Source: UBA7703 sp963667195 (GTDB lineage Bacteria; Bacillota; Clostridia; Christensenellales; CAG-138). Taken from it: a stretch of 64,000 bases of DNA. The first letter of the stretch is position 1. Each line of letters opens with the position of its first letter. Position numbers and translations under genes: made by a program. The stretch is taken from the NCBI GenBank assembly GCA_963667195.1, contig OY762962.1, forward strand, positions 2,418,001 through 2,482,000, given 5' to 3'. Below are positions 34,702 to 43,648 of the stretch, piece by piece. The notes below the pieces were generated by a model, which made no database searches, was not told where the DNA came from, and saw only the letters and a list, made by a program, of their open reading frames with translations.

Positions 34702-36261
34702 CTGGAAGAATCGATTTTACGGCTCGAAAACATCACAAAGGTCTACTCCAACGGCGTTGTGGCCAACAAGGATATCTCCGTCGATTTCCGGCGCGGCGAG
34801 ATTCACTCCATCGTCGGCGAAAACGGCGCGGGGAAATCAACGCTCATGAAGATTCTCTTCGGCATTGAGCAGCCCTCGGCGGGAAAGCTCTATCTGCGCG
34901 GAGAAGAGCGGCAGTTTCACAATTCGCTGGAGGCGATTGACGCGGGAATCGGCATGGTGCACCAGCACTTTATGCTGATACCCTCGTTCACCGTGGCGCA
35001 GAGCATCGTGCTCGGCATGGAGCCGCGCAAAGGGAAGCTGTTTCTCAACAAGAAGGCCGCGATCGTCAAGACGCAGGCCATTGCGGAGAAATATAACTTC
35101 GATATCGACGTGACCAAGCGAATCTCCGAGCTTTCGGTCGGCGCGAAGCAGAAGGTGGAGATATTAAAGACGCTCTACCGCAACGCCGAGATCATCATTC
35201 TGGACGAACCGACCTCGGTTCTGACCCCGCAGGAGACGGAGGGATTGTTTGAGGAGCTGGAGAAATTCCGCAAGCTCGGGCACACGATCCTGTTTATTTC
35301 GCATAAGCTCGCGGAGGTCAAGCAGATTTCCGACCGCATCACGATCATGCGAAACGGAGAGAGTTGCGGCACGTTTGAAAACGCGGAAATTTCGATGGAA
35401 GAGCTCACCTCCCGCATCATCGGGCGCGACCTGATCAGCTCCTACGACGAAAAGAAGAAGGTTTGGCCGGAGCCGGAGCATGTGCTCCGCGTGGAAGGCC
35501 TTTCTCTCAAGCAAAAGGGACAGACGTTGCTGGAGGATGTGTCCCTCGCGGTCAAGCGCGGGGAAATCTTCGGCATCGCGGGTGTGCAGGGAAACGGGCA
35601 GGACGAGCTGATTCGCGCCATCGCGGGGCTGAACGCGCACACGGCGGGCAGGATTTTACTCTCCGGCAAGGATATCTCCCGGCTCAGCATCAAGCAGCGC
35701 AGGGAAGCGGGGCTTGCATATGTGCCGGAGGATCGCATGCTCGACGGCACGGCGGGGGATGCTTCGCTCGGCGACAACATCATCTCCACCTATTTTGAGC
35801 GCAAGTCGCTCAACGGCCCTCTCTTCATGCGCGGGCGCAAGATCAACGCGGAAGCGCGGCGCCTGATTTCGGAATACTCCATCAAGGCGGAATCCCCGGC
35901 GCAGAAGATACGGAGCCTCTCCGGCGGCAACATCCAAAAGGTCGTCGTCGCCAGAGAGCACAACACGAACCCGAAATGCATGCTCGCGGAGCAGCCGACG
36001 CACGGCATCGACATCGGCAGCGCGGAGTTCATCCACCTGCGGCTGATCGAGATGCGGAACGCGGGCGCGGGACTGCTGCTCGTCAGCGCCGACCTCGACG
36101 AGGTCATGAGCCTTTCGGATCGGCTTATCGTCATGTACGACGGCAGGATTGCGGCATATTTCTCCAGCACAAAGGGGCTTTCCCGCAGCGAGTTGGGCTA
36201 CTACATGCTAGGGGTTAAGAAACAGACGCCCGAAGAGATCGGAGGTGCGCTCCATGACTAA
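34702..36261 (+). CDS. Nucleoside ABC transporter ATPase (NupO/RbsA-like, two domains)
   Basis: 519 residues from a probable CTG start. Two ATPase domains: first with GENGAGKST, LSVGAKQKVEIL and ILDEPTSVL; second with a degenerate Walker A (GVQGNGQDE) and SLSGGNIQKVV. This matches the BMP/Nup and ribose importer ATPases (about 505-520 residues). No ATG or GTG lies near the domain start; AAAGGGAGGG ends 6 bases before CTG 34702. The only standard alternative is TTG 34567, inside the terminator T run, which would add 45 atypical residues. Confidence 0.88.
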   Translation: MEESILRLENITKVYSNGVVANKDISVDFRRGEIHSIVGENGAGKSTLMKILFGIEQPSAGKLYLRGEERQFHNSLEAIDAGIGMVHQHFMLIPSFTVAQSIVLGMEPRKGKLFLNKKAAIVKTQAIAEKYNFDIDVTKRISELSVGAKQKVEILKTLYRNAEIIILDEPTSVLTPQETEGLFEELEKFRKLGHTILFISHKLAEVKQISDRITIMRNGESCGTFENAEISMEELTSRIIGRDLISSYDEKKKVWPEPEHVLRVEGLSLKQKGQTLLEDVSLAVKRGEIFGIAGVQGNGQDELIRAIAGLNAHTAGRILLSGKDISRLSIKQRREAGLAYVPEDRMLDGTAGDASLGDNIISTYFERKSLNGPLFMRGRKINAEARRLISEYSIKAESPAQKIRSLSGGNIQKVVVAREHNTNPKCMLAEQPTHGIDIGSAEFIHLRLIEMRNAGAGLLLVSADLDEVMSLSDRLIVMYDGRIAAYFSSTKGLSRSELGYYMLGVKKQTPEEIGGALHD

Positions 36262-37324
36262 GCGAAAGTTCTCCCTGACGGGGGATACCGCGTTTGAAAC
36301 CATCAAGACCGTTTTCGCGATCCTCATCGCGCTAGCGATCACGTTCTGCGTGCTCGCGCTCACGTGCGAGGACCCCGTGGCGTCGTTTGTGACCATGCTG
36401 ACAGGCCCGCTGACCAAGATGCGCTATTTCGGAAACGTGCTGGAGTCCATGGTGCCGCTGGTGTTTTCCGGCCTTGCCTGCTCGCTGCTGTTCCGCACGG
36501 GGCTCTTCAACCTCGGCATCGAGGGCATCTACTATATCGGCGGCGTGATCTGCTCCTATATCGCCTGTCAGGTGTTTGGCAACAGCTTCACGCATCCGCT
36601 GGTCGCGATTCTGGTGCCCGCGCTGATCGGCGGCGTTCTGATGCTGATTCCCGGCTACCTGAAAGCGAAGTTTAACGCAAACGAGCTGGTCACCTCGCTG
36701 ATGCTCAACTCGATCTATCTCGGCGTGGGGCTTTGGTTTATCAAGACGTATCTGCGCGCGACGGACTATTCCTCCACGGCGTCTCCGCTGTTTACCGACA
36801 CGGCGACTCTGCCGTATATCATTCCCGGCACGCGCGTGACCATCGGCATCATCCTCGCGGTGCTGGCGGCGTTGTTCATTTACATTCTCCTATTCAAGAC
36901 GCGGCTGGGTTACCAGATCCGCATGACGGGTCTCAACCCGAATTTTGCGCGGTATTCCGGCATGAACTCGATGATCCTGTTCCTGCTGGTGCACTTCATC
37001 TCCGGTTTCCTCGGCGGCGTCGGCACTTCGGTGGAGCTACTGAGCATCTACACGCGCTTTAGCTGGGTTGCGCTGCCGGGGCTTGGATTCAACGGCGCGC
37101 TCATGGCGATGATGGCGAAAAACAACCCCATCGGCGTGCTCGTGGTGGCGTTTGGAATCAGCTATCTCCAGATCGGCGCCGAGATCATGAGCCGCAGCAC
37201 GACGGTGCCGGTCGAGGTGATCTCCATCGTGACGGCGACGCTGGTGCTGCTCATCTCCGCGCAATACTTCCTCCGCGGCTGGCGCGAAAGAACCTTGCTG
37301 AAGGAGGGACTGTTGCATGGCTGA
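36254..37324 (+). CDS. Nucleoside ABC transporter permease (NupP-like)
   Basis: 356 residues with about eight or more membrane segments, binding-protein-dependent permease of the branched-chain/ribose/BMP type (LFRTGLFNLGIEGIYYIGG near residue 78). Overlaps the ATPase stop by 8 bases; GGAGGT lies 7 bases before the ATG. Forms the channel with the next permease. Confidence 0.9.
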   Translation: MTKRKFSLTGDTAFETIKTVFAILIALAITFCVLALTCEDPVASFVTMLTGPLTKMRYFGNVLESMVPLVFSGLACSLLFRTGLFNLGIEGIYYIGGVICSYIACQVFGNSFTHPLVAILVPALIGGVLMLIPGYLKAKFNANELVTSLMLNSIYLGVGLWFIKTYLRATDYSSTASPLFTDTATLPYIIPGTRVTIGIILAVLAALFIYILLFKTRLGYQIRMTGLNPNFARYSGMNSMILFLLVHFISGFLGGVGTSVELLSIYTRFSWVALPGLGFNGALMAMMAKNNPIGVLVVAFGISYLQIGAEIMSRSTTVPVEVISIVTATLVLLISAQYFLRGWRERTLLKEGLLHG

Positions 37325-38234
37325 GTTCTGGAATGTCATCTTTAGCGAAGAGTTCCTTTCAACCGTCGTGCGCGTGCTGGTTCCGCTGCTGTTTGCGAGC
37401 ATGAGCGCGTATATCGCAGCGCTTGCCGGCATTCCCAACATCGCCGTCGAGGGCATCATGCTCATGAGCGCGCTCTTTGCGGTTCTCGGCAGCTACTGGA
37501 CACAGTCGAGCTGGCTGGGGCTTCTCATCGCGATTGCGGCGGGGCTTGTGATGGCGCTGATCCTCATGCTCAGCACGATCAAGATGGGTACAAACCCGAT
37601 TCTGGTCGGCATCGCGCTGAACACGTTTGCCTCCTCGTTTACGGTGTTTCTGCTGTACCTCTTTACGCAGAACAAAGGAACGAGCGCATCTCTTGCCTCG
37701 ATTGTGCTGCCGATCGTCAATGTTCCCATTATCGAGAAAATTCCCGTGCTGCGGGCGATTCTCTCCGGCCAGTATACGATTACCTACATCTGCATCATCT
37801 GCATGATCCTGCTTGCGGTGCTCGTGTATCAAACACCGCTTGGCATGCGTATGAAGGCCGCGGGGCTCGACGAGCGCGCGGCAAAGACCGCGGGCATCAA
37901 CGTCAACCGCGTCCGCTTCATCGCGGTGCTGATCTCGGGCTTGCTTGCCGCGCTGGGCGGCGCGTATATGACGACCGGGTATCTTTCGATCTTCACGAAG
38001 AACATGATCGCGGGTCGCGGCTGGATCGGCATCGCAGCGCAGGCGATGGGTGGCACAAGCATGCTGGGAGTAGCGATCACCACCTTCATCTTCTCGCTGT
38101 TCCAGGCGGTGACGAACGTTTTCTCGCTCTACGACCTGCCGAGCGAACTCATCAACATCATTCCGTATGTCGGCGTGCTGTTGGGCATCATCATATTCTC
38201 GGTATCCACGTACCGCAGAAGTACGAAAGGATAA
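37317..38234 (+). CDS. Nucleoside ABC transporter permease (NupQ-like)
   Basis: 305 residues, about eight membrane segments, with IAALAGIPNIAVEGIMLMSA near residue 24 as in the second permease of BMP-type importers. ATG overlaps the previous stop by 8 bases; GGAGGG precedes it. Partner of the upstream permease. Confidence 0.9.
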   Translation: MAEFWNVIFSEEFLSTVVRVLVPLLFASMSAYIAALAGIPNIAVEGIMLMSALFAVLGSYWTQSSWLGLLIAIAAGLVMALILMLSTIKMGTNPILVGIALNTFASSFTVFLLYLFTQNKGTSASLASIVLPIVNVPIIEKIPVLRAILSGQYTITYICIICMILLAVLVYQTPLGMRMKAAGLDERAAKTAGINVNRVRFIAVLISGLLAALGGAYMTTGYLSIFTKNMIAGRGWIGIAAQAMGGTSMLGVAITTFIFSLFQAVTNVFSLYDLPSELINIIPYVGVLLGIIIFSVSTYRRSTKG

Positions 38235-38243
38235 CACACAAAC

Positions 38244-39179
38244 GTGCAAATTTTCATCGATTGTGATCCGGGGCACGACGACGTGCTCGCGATACTGCTC
38301 GCGCTCGCGCACCCGGAAAATATCAGCATACAGGGCATCACCACCGTCGCCGGCAACAGCACGGTGGAACACGTGACCGAAAACATCCTCAAGGTGCTCG
38401 ACTACATCGGCGTTTCGATTCCCGTGGCGCAGGGCGCGGCAAGACCACTCCGCCGCGAGCCGGAGCCGCAGTCGATGGCGCACGGCGAAAGCGGCATGGA
38501 TGGCCCGACGCTGCCCGCGCCGCACACGCGCGCGGATCGCAGAGACGCCGTGACGTTTTTACACGAGGAGATTCTAGCGAGCAAAGAAAAGAGTACACTC
38601 GTGACCCTCGCGCCGCTGACGAATATTGCAACGCTTTTCACGCGGTATCCCGCGGTTCTGGAAAAGATTGAGAAGATCTGCATGATGGGCGGCAGCCTCC
38701 ACGGCGGAAACATCCTCCCGCGATCGGAATTCAACATCTATCACGACCCGGAGGCGGCAAAGATCGTCTTCGACAGCGGAATTCCGATCGTGATGAGCGG
38801 GCTTGAGGTATGCGCGGAGGCAAAGACCCTGCTTGCGGACTTCGTTCCGCTGCAGCACGGCGGGCGCGTTTCCCGCCTTGCGTATGAGCTCATGGACTAC
38901 TACAGCGGCTATGCGCGTAAGCGCAACTGGAACTACACCAACGTGTTTGACGCGGTGCCGATGGCGCAGTTGATTGCTCCGGAGCTGTTTTCCGGCGCGG
39001 ATTACCGCATCGACATCGAGACGGAAGGCGACCTCTGCCGCGGCATGACGGTCGCGATCCAAGGCGAGTTTGCGGCGCCGAAGAGCCCGGTCACCGTGCT
39101 TGAGCACGCGGACGGCGCGCGTTTCTCCGCGCTCATGCTGGACGCGCTCCGCATTCTCGACCAGACCCAGTCGGACTAA
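38244..39179 (+). CDS. Nucleoside hydrolase (inosine-uridine type)
   Basis: 311 residues. N-terminal calcium-binding motif DCDPGHDD (residues 6-13) is the nucleoside hydrolase signature; NVLPRSEFNIYHDPEAA-like segment near residue 160 matches the family's ribose-binding region. Splits nucleosides into base and ribose in the cytosol. GTG start with AAAGGA 12 bases upstream. Directly follows the importer, so it should act on the imported nucleoside. Confidence 0.92.
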   Translation: MQIFIDCDPGHDDVLAILLALAHPENISIQGITTVAGNSTVEHVTENILKVLDYIGVSIPVAQGAARPLRREPEPQSMAHGESGMDGPTLPAPHTRADRRDAVTFLHEEILASKEKSTLVTLAPLTNIATLFTRYPAVLEKIEKICMMGGSLHGGNILPRSEFNIYHDPEAAKIVFDSGIPIVMSGLEVCAEAKTLLADFVPLQHGGRVSRLAYELMDYYSGYARKRNWNYTNVFDAVPMAQLIAPELFSGADYRIDIETEGDLCRGMTVAIQGEFAAPKSPVTVLEHADGARFSALMLDALRILDQTQSD

Positions 39180-39207
39180 GCAACAGGAGTTTGTAAGGAG
39201 GAGCGAT

Positions 39208-40392
39208 ATGGCGATCTCGATCTATGAAATCAGGAGCGGGCTTTCCCAGCTTCCGCGCGTGCACTCCGCGGCGTTTCTCGGCGCGGTTTCAGCTGCGCTT
39301 GGAGAAGAGCTGGAGGAGACGACGCTGGAATCGTTTCTCAAGCGGGACTTTGGACTGATCTATGTTTCATCGGGCGGCAGCGAGGGGCTGTTTTTACAAC
39401 AGTTTTCCTCCTACGATAAACCTTGCATCCTGCTCACCAGCGGGGACAGCAACTCGCTTGCCGCTTCGATGGAGATTCTCGCGTACCTGCGCCAGCATGG
39501 TCGCAGAGGCGAAATATTGCACGGCGACGTGGCGTCGATTGCACGCCGCATCCGCGTGCTCTCCCGCGCGGCAAACGCGAAGAGCGAACTTACCGGCCTT
39601 TGCATCGGCGTGGTCGGGAAACCCTCCGACTGGCTGATCGCAAGCGAACTCGATCAAGCGGCCTGCCGCGAAAAGCTCGGGGTAGAGGTCGTCGAAATCC
39701 CGATGAGTGAACTGCTCACGGCAAACGCGACCGCGCCCGCCGTCGAGAACGAATGGACGCAGCTTCTCCGCGCGCAACAATACGATTCCAACGAGATGGA
39801 CAAAGCGCTCGCGATCTATTCCGCGCTGAAGGCCATCATCAAGAAATACAACCTCGGCGCGATCACCGTCCGCTGTTTTGACCTATTGGGCAGCGTTTGC
39901 ACGACGGGATGCCTAGCGCTTGCCATCCTGAACGCGGAGGGCATCTACGCGGGCTGCGAGGGGGACGTTCCATCCACGCTCTCCATGGCGATTCTCGGTG
40001 CGCTGAGCAGAAAGCCCGTGTTTATGTGCAACCCCAGCCGGATTGACACCCGCGCGGGACACATCGTGCTGGCGCACTGCACACTGCCCGTGAATATGCC
40101 GCAGAGCATGCAGCTCACCACGCATTTCGAGTCCGGCATCGGCGTCGCCATCGCGGGCAACATTCCCGAGGGAACCTGCACGGTGTTCAAAGCAGGATCC
40201 GATCTCGGGCGGTATTACGCAAAAACAGGCAATATTGAGAAGAACCTGCGGGAAGCCGCGCTCTGCCGCACACAGATTCAGGCGAAGCTGGACGATCTAA
40301 CCTATTTCCTCACAGACCCGATTCAAAACCATCATCTGGTCTGCACAGGCGACTTCACAGACGAAATCAAGGAGTTCTTTCAGCTGCTGTAA
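39208..40392 (+). CDS. L-fucose/arabinose isomerase-like protein
   Basis: 394 residues. The second half (CFDLLGSVCTTGCLALAILN, then CEGDVPSTLSMAILGALS and HIVLAHCTLP) resembles the C-terminal domain of the FucI/AraA-like isomerases, in which Glu/Asp of the E-x-D segment and a His bind a metal. Shorter than true L-fucose isomerase (about 590). AAGGAGGAG precedes the ATG; open codons upstream overlap the nucleoside hydrolase and are rejected. Placed after the hydrolase, it may isomerise ribose or a derivative. That is inference. Confidence 0.75.
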   Translation: MAISIYEIRSGLSQLPRVHSAAFLGAVSAALGEELEETTLESFLKRDFGLIYVSSGGSEGLFLQQFSSYDKPCILLTSGDSNSLAASMEILAYLRQHGRRGEILHGDVASIARRIRVLSRAANAKSELTGLCIGVVGKPSDWLIASELDQAACREKLGVEVVEIPMSELLTANATAPAVENEWTQLLRAQQYDSNEMDKALAIYSALKAIIKKYNLGAITVRCFDLLGSVCTTGCLALAILNAEGIYAGCEGDVPSTLSMAILGALSRKPVFMCNPSRIDTRAGHIVLAHCTLPVNMPQSMQLTTHFESGIGVAIAGNIPEGTCTVFKAGSDLGRYYAKTGNIEKNLREAALCRTQIQAKLDDLTYFLTDPIQNHHLVCTGDFTDEIKEFFQLL

Positions 40393-40437
40393 ACGTGATA
40401 CAATTGTAAGAAACATTGACATGACGAGGCAGAATCG

Positions 40438-41322
40438 ATGAAACACACGATCAAACCGAATATCGAACGAAGCGATATCGTCCTGATGGACGACGTGATA
40501 TTTTCCCAGCCGCTGGCGTATTTCGGCAGAAAACCGAGGCCGCTCAAGATGATGCTGCTTCGACCCATCGAGTGGTGGGGCGCGACAGAGCTGCCGCCGC
40601 TGCCAACGATCATCTGGATTGTCGGCGGTGCCTGGCAGCAGACGTTTCCGTCGTGGAGAATGGCAGAGTTTAGCTATCTTGCCTACGCGGGCTATCAGGT
40701 GGCGGCGATCGACTACCGCACGATCAACGAAGCGACGTTCCCCGCACAGGTGGAGGATTGCCGAGCTGCGGTGCGCTTCCTCCGCGCAAACGCGTCGCGA
40801 TACGGCGTCGATCCGGATCGCATCGCCGTGATGGGCGATTCCGCGGGCGGTTATCTTGCCGCCATGCTGGGAGCAACCAACGGCAGCACGCTGTTTGAAA
40901 CCGACGAATGGGCGGGATTTTCCAGCGACGTTGCGGCGGTTGTGGACTGGTACGGCCCAATCGATATGCTGCGCATGCGGGAGTATGCGCTGGAAGGTAA
41001 CCCCGCGCCGGAGGAAGAGGACACGATGCTCTTCCGGCTCTTTGCCGGCTGCCCGATCAACGAAGAAAACCGCGAGTCTCTCGCGCAGATGAGTCCGGAG
41101 CGGTATCTAACCAAGCATACGCCACCGCATCTCATCCTGCACGGAACGGCGGACACGATGGTGGATGTTCGCGAGAGCGAGCGCTATTATGACGCGCTGA
41201 CGGGCGCGAACATTCCGGCGGAGCTCTATCTACTGGAAGGCGCGGGACACTGCGACCAGGCGTTTTCACAGCCGGAGACGCAGAAGATCATTCTGGATTT
41301 CTTTGACCGATATTTGCGATAG
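40438..41322 (+). CDS. Alpha/beta hydrolase (esterase/lipase, HSL-like)
   Basis: 294 residues. Nucleophile elbow GDSAGG near residue 131, catalytic Asp in TADTMVD and His in GHCDQAF. The oxyanion HGGG motif of related esterases is changed to VGGAW (residues 61-65). Cytosolic, no signal peptide. Likely removes an acyl or similar group from an imported compound, given its place between nucleoside and ADP-ribose enzymes; substrate not known. Confidence 0.82.
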   Translation: MKHTIKPNIERSDIVLMDDVIFSQPLAYFGRKPRPLKMMLLRPIEWWGATELPPLPTIIWIVGGAWQQTFPSWRMAEFSYLAYAGYQVAAIDYRTINEATFPAQVEDCRAAVRFLRANASRYGVDPDRIAVMGDSAGGYLAAMLGATNGSTLFETDEWAGFSSDVAAVVDWYGPIDMLRMREYALEGNPAPEEEDTMLFRLFAGCPINEENRESLAQMSPERYLTKHTPPHLILHGTADTMVDVRESERYYDALTGANIPAELYLLEGAGHCDQAFSQPETQKIILDFFDRYLR

Positions 41323-41349
41323 TCCGAACAGGACGGAAAGGAGAGCGCA

Positions 41350-43446
41350 TTGCGGATGACACGCGACATTCAGGAGCGCATCTACGCGGGCGTTCTCGGC
41401 AAAATGATTGGCGTTTACCTCGGCCGCCCGGTCGAGGGATGGACATATGAAGCCATCTCGTCCCGCTTTGGGGAAATCCAAGACTATATACACAACGAGC
41501 TGAATCTGCCGCTGATCGTGACGGACGACGATCTCTCCGGCACGTTCGGCTTTTTTCGCGCGGTGGAGGACGGCGGCTTTTCGCCGGAACTCACGGCTAA
41601 GGCGGTCGGCGATGCTTGGCTGAACTACATCATCGAGGATAAAACCATTCTCTGGTGGGGTGGACTTGGCAACAGCACAGAGCACACGGCGTTTCTCAAC
41701 CTCAAGCGCGGCATTCCCGCGCCGGAAAGCGGCTCCGCCGCGCGAAACGGCAAGGTGCTCTCCGAGCAGATCGGCGCGCAAATCTTTATTGACGCGTTTG
41801 CGATGATGTGCCCCGGCGACCCGGAGCGCGCGGCGCATCTTGTCCGCACTGCGGTCAGCGTTTCCCACGATGGCATCGCGCTGGAAGCTGCGGCGTTTCT
41901 CGGCGCGCTGGAAGCGGCGGCGTTTACCGAACGGAACCTCGACCGCTTGTTTGCGGAAGGCGAACGATATCTCGAGAGTGAGTTTCTGCGGCGACTCGTC
42001 GGCGATGTTCGAAATGCCTGCGCAAAGGCGGGGCATTGGCGGGAAGTGCGCGCGTATCTGGATCAAAACTACGGCTACGCGAAGTTTGGCGGTGGCTGCC
42101 ATATCGTGCCGAACCATGCGTGGGCGCTCGCTTCCATCCTGCTCGGCGGGGACAGCTTTTCCCGCGCGTTGAGCATTGCGGTTTCGGGAGGATGGGACAC
42201 GGACTGCAATGCGGGCAACGTGGGCTGCCTCAACGGGATTCGGCTTGGGCTCGATGCCTTGTCAGCGGAAACCGATCTGCGTACCCCCGTGCGGGACAGA
42301 CTCTTTGTCGTCACCGCGGACGGCGGGGAAGGTGTTTCGGACGCGGTGCGCGAGACGCGAAAGATCGTCCGCTCTGCGGCGCTGACGCGTGGAGAAGCAG
42401 CTGAGGCTCCGAATGAGCGCTTCGCGTTTGAGTATCGCGGCAGTATGCAGGGATTTGAACCCTGCCCGATCATGCAATCTCAGGCGAAATTGACGTTGGA
42501 AAACCGTGACGGATGCGGTTTAAGCGTTTCGCTTTTTGGTACGGAACGCGGATATTTCAGCACACCGACGTTCTTTGACCCGAATGCGCGATGGCAGGGG
42601 TACGACGCGATCGCCTCACCTTCGCTCTATGCGGGGCAGACGATCATCGCGCGGTTCGCCTCGGAGGAAGCGGACCAAGCTCAGGTGACGCCTTATGTCT
42701 GCGTCGCAACGCCGGAGGGAGACGTTGTTTCCTCGTTTGGCGAAACGGTTGTATTACGCGAAGGGGAAACTGCGCTCCGCTGGACGGTTCCGCAGAATGG
42801 CGGGCAGCCGATTGTGCGGGTCGGGTTCGCAATCACCGGTGGCTCGCGGCAACCCTGCCGCGCAGTGCTGCGTTCGCTCGACTGGCAGGGTGCGCCGGAG
42901 CAATATTGCCTTAGTGGCGCGCACCTGAAGAACATCACGGATCCAGTGCCGTTTCTTGCGCGCATGTTTGTCTCAAACGCGAAAAATTTCGGTCTGAGCT
43001 TGACGCATACTTTCTGCGTCTCCCATCCGGAGGAAAACGGCGTTGTCACCTTCGGTACACGGGATTTTGACGACTACAGTATCCGCGCGAAGCTACAACC
43101 TCAGCTTCAGGAGCGCTGCGGGCTTGTCTTGCGCGCACGCGGGCACAGACGGTATTACGCGGCGCTGCTCTCCGGTGGAGACACGCTCTCGCTGGTGCTG
43201 CGGGATGCGGCGGGAGACACGGTTCTTGCGCAGACCGCATGTTCGTATGCGCAATATGAGCAGCTTGAGATGACTTTTTCGGCGGAAGGGAACCTGCTGA
43301 CAGCTTCGATCGGCAATACGATCTTGCGCGCGGAGGATTCTTCCAACCGGTATCCTTCCGGCGGTGCGGGGTTCCGCGTGGATTGCGGAACGATGATGGT
43401 GGACGATATTGTGGTTTGCTCCGAAAACAAATCGCAAGAAGTATGA
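41350..43446 (+). CDS. ADP-ribosylglycohydrolase family protein with extra C-terminal domain
   Basis: 698 residues. Residues 1 to about 330 are an ADP-ribosylglycohydrolase domain: GVLGKMIGVYLGRPVEG, the acidic VTDDDLSGTF metal segment near 60 and SGGWDTDCNAGNVGC near 280, which completes the two-metal site. Family members cleave N- or O-ribosyl bonds. Residues about 370-698 lack this fold; the end (DDYSIRAKLQPQLQERCGLVLRA to VDDIVV) looks like a concanavalin-type beta sandwich. No signal peptide. TTG 41350 lies 6 bases after AAGGAG; ATG 41356 is an alternative. Confidence 0.83.
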   Translation: MRMTRDIQERIYAGVLGKMIGVYLGRPVEGWTYEAISSRFGEIQDYIHNELNLPLIVTDDDLSGTFGFFRAVEDGGFSPELTAKAVGDAWLNYIIEDKTILWWGGLGNSTEHTAFLNLKRGIPAPESGSAARNGKVLSEQIGAQIFIDAFAMMCPGDPERAAHLVRTAVSVSHDGIALEAAAFLGALEAAAFTERNLDRLFAEGERYLESEFLRRLVGDVRNACAKAGHWREVRAYLDQNYGYAKFGGGCHIVPNHAWALASILLGGDSFSRALSIAVSGGWDTDCNAGNVGCLNGIRLGLDALSAETDLRTPVRDRLFVVTADGGEGVSDAVRETRKIVRSAALTRGEAAEAPNERFAFEYRGSMQGFEPCPIMQSQAKLTLENRDGCGLSVSLFGTERGYFSTPTFFDPNARWQGYDAIASPSLYAGQTIIARFASEEADQAQVTPYVCVATPEGDVVSSFGETVVLREGETALRWTVPQNGGQPIVRVGFAITGGSRQPCRAVLRSLDWQGAPEQYCLSGAHLKNITDPVPFLARMFVSNAKNFGLSLTHTFCVSHPEENGVVTFGTRDFDDYSIRAKLQPQLQERCGLVLRARGHRRYYAALLSGGDTLSLVLRDAAGDTVLAQTACSYAQYEQLEMTFSAEGNLLTASIGNTILRAEDSSNRYPSGGAGFRVDCGTMMVDDIVVCSENKSQEV

Positions 43447-43481
43447 GTTAGAACGATTCGCCAAAGAGATTCATTTTTTAC

Positions 43482-43511
43482 ACGCGAGTGGCCTTCCACT
43501 CGTGTTTTTTT
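43482..43511 (+). terminator. Terminator of nucleoside utilisation operon
   Basis: 10-base arms at 43482-43491 and 43496-43505 with one G-U pair, 4-base loop and T7. Confidence 0.9.
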
Positions 43512-43530
43512 GAATTCACAGAGTCAGGCG

Positions 43531-43560
43531 TTGACGCGGCAGCCTTTGCGATACTACAAT
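43531..43560 (+). promoter_or_regulatory. Promoter of Amt-kinase gene
   Basis: TTGACG (43531-43536), 18-base spacer, TACAAT (43555-43560), 88 bases before the start codon. Confidence 0.65.
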
Positions 43561-43648
43561 CAAACAGACGGGGAATCGAACAGCATCATCCCGCTCAGAC
43601 AAATCTTTATTTTGCCAGTATCGAATCAAACAGGAAAGCAGGCGCATT

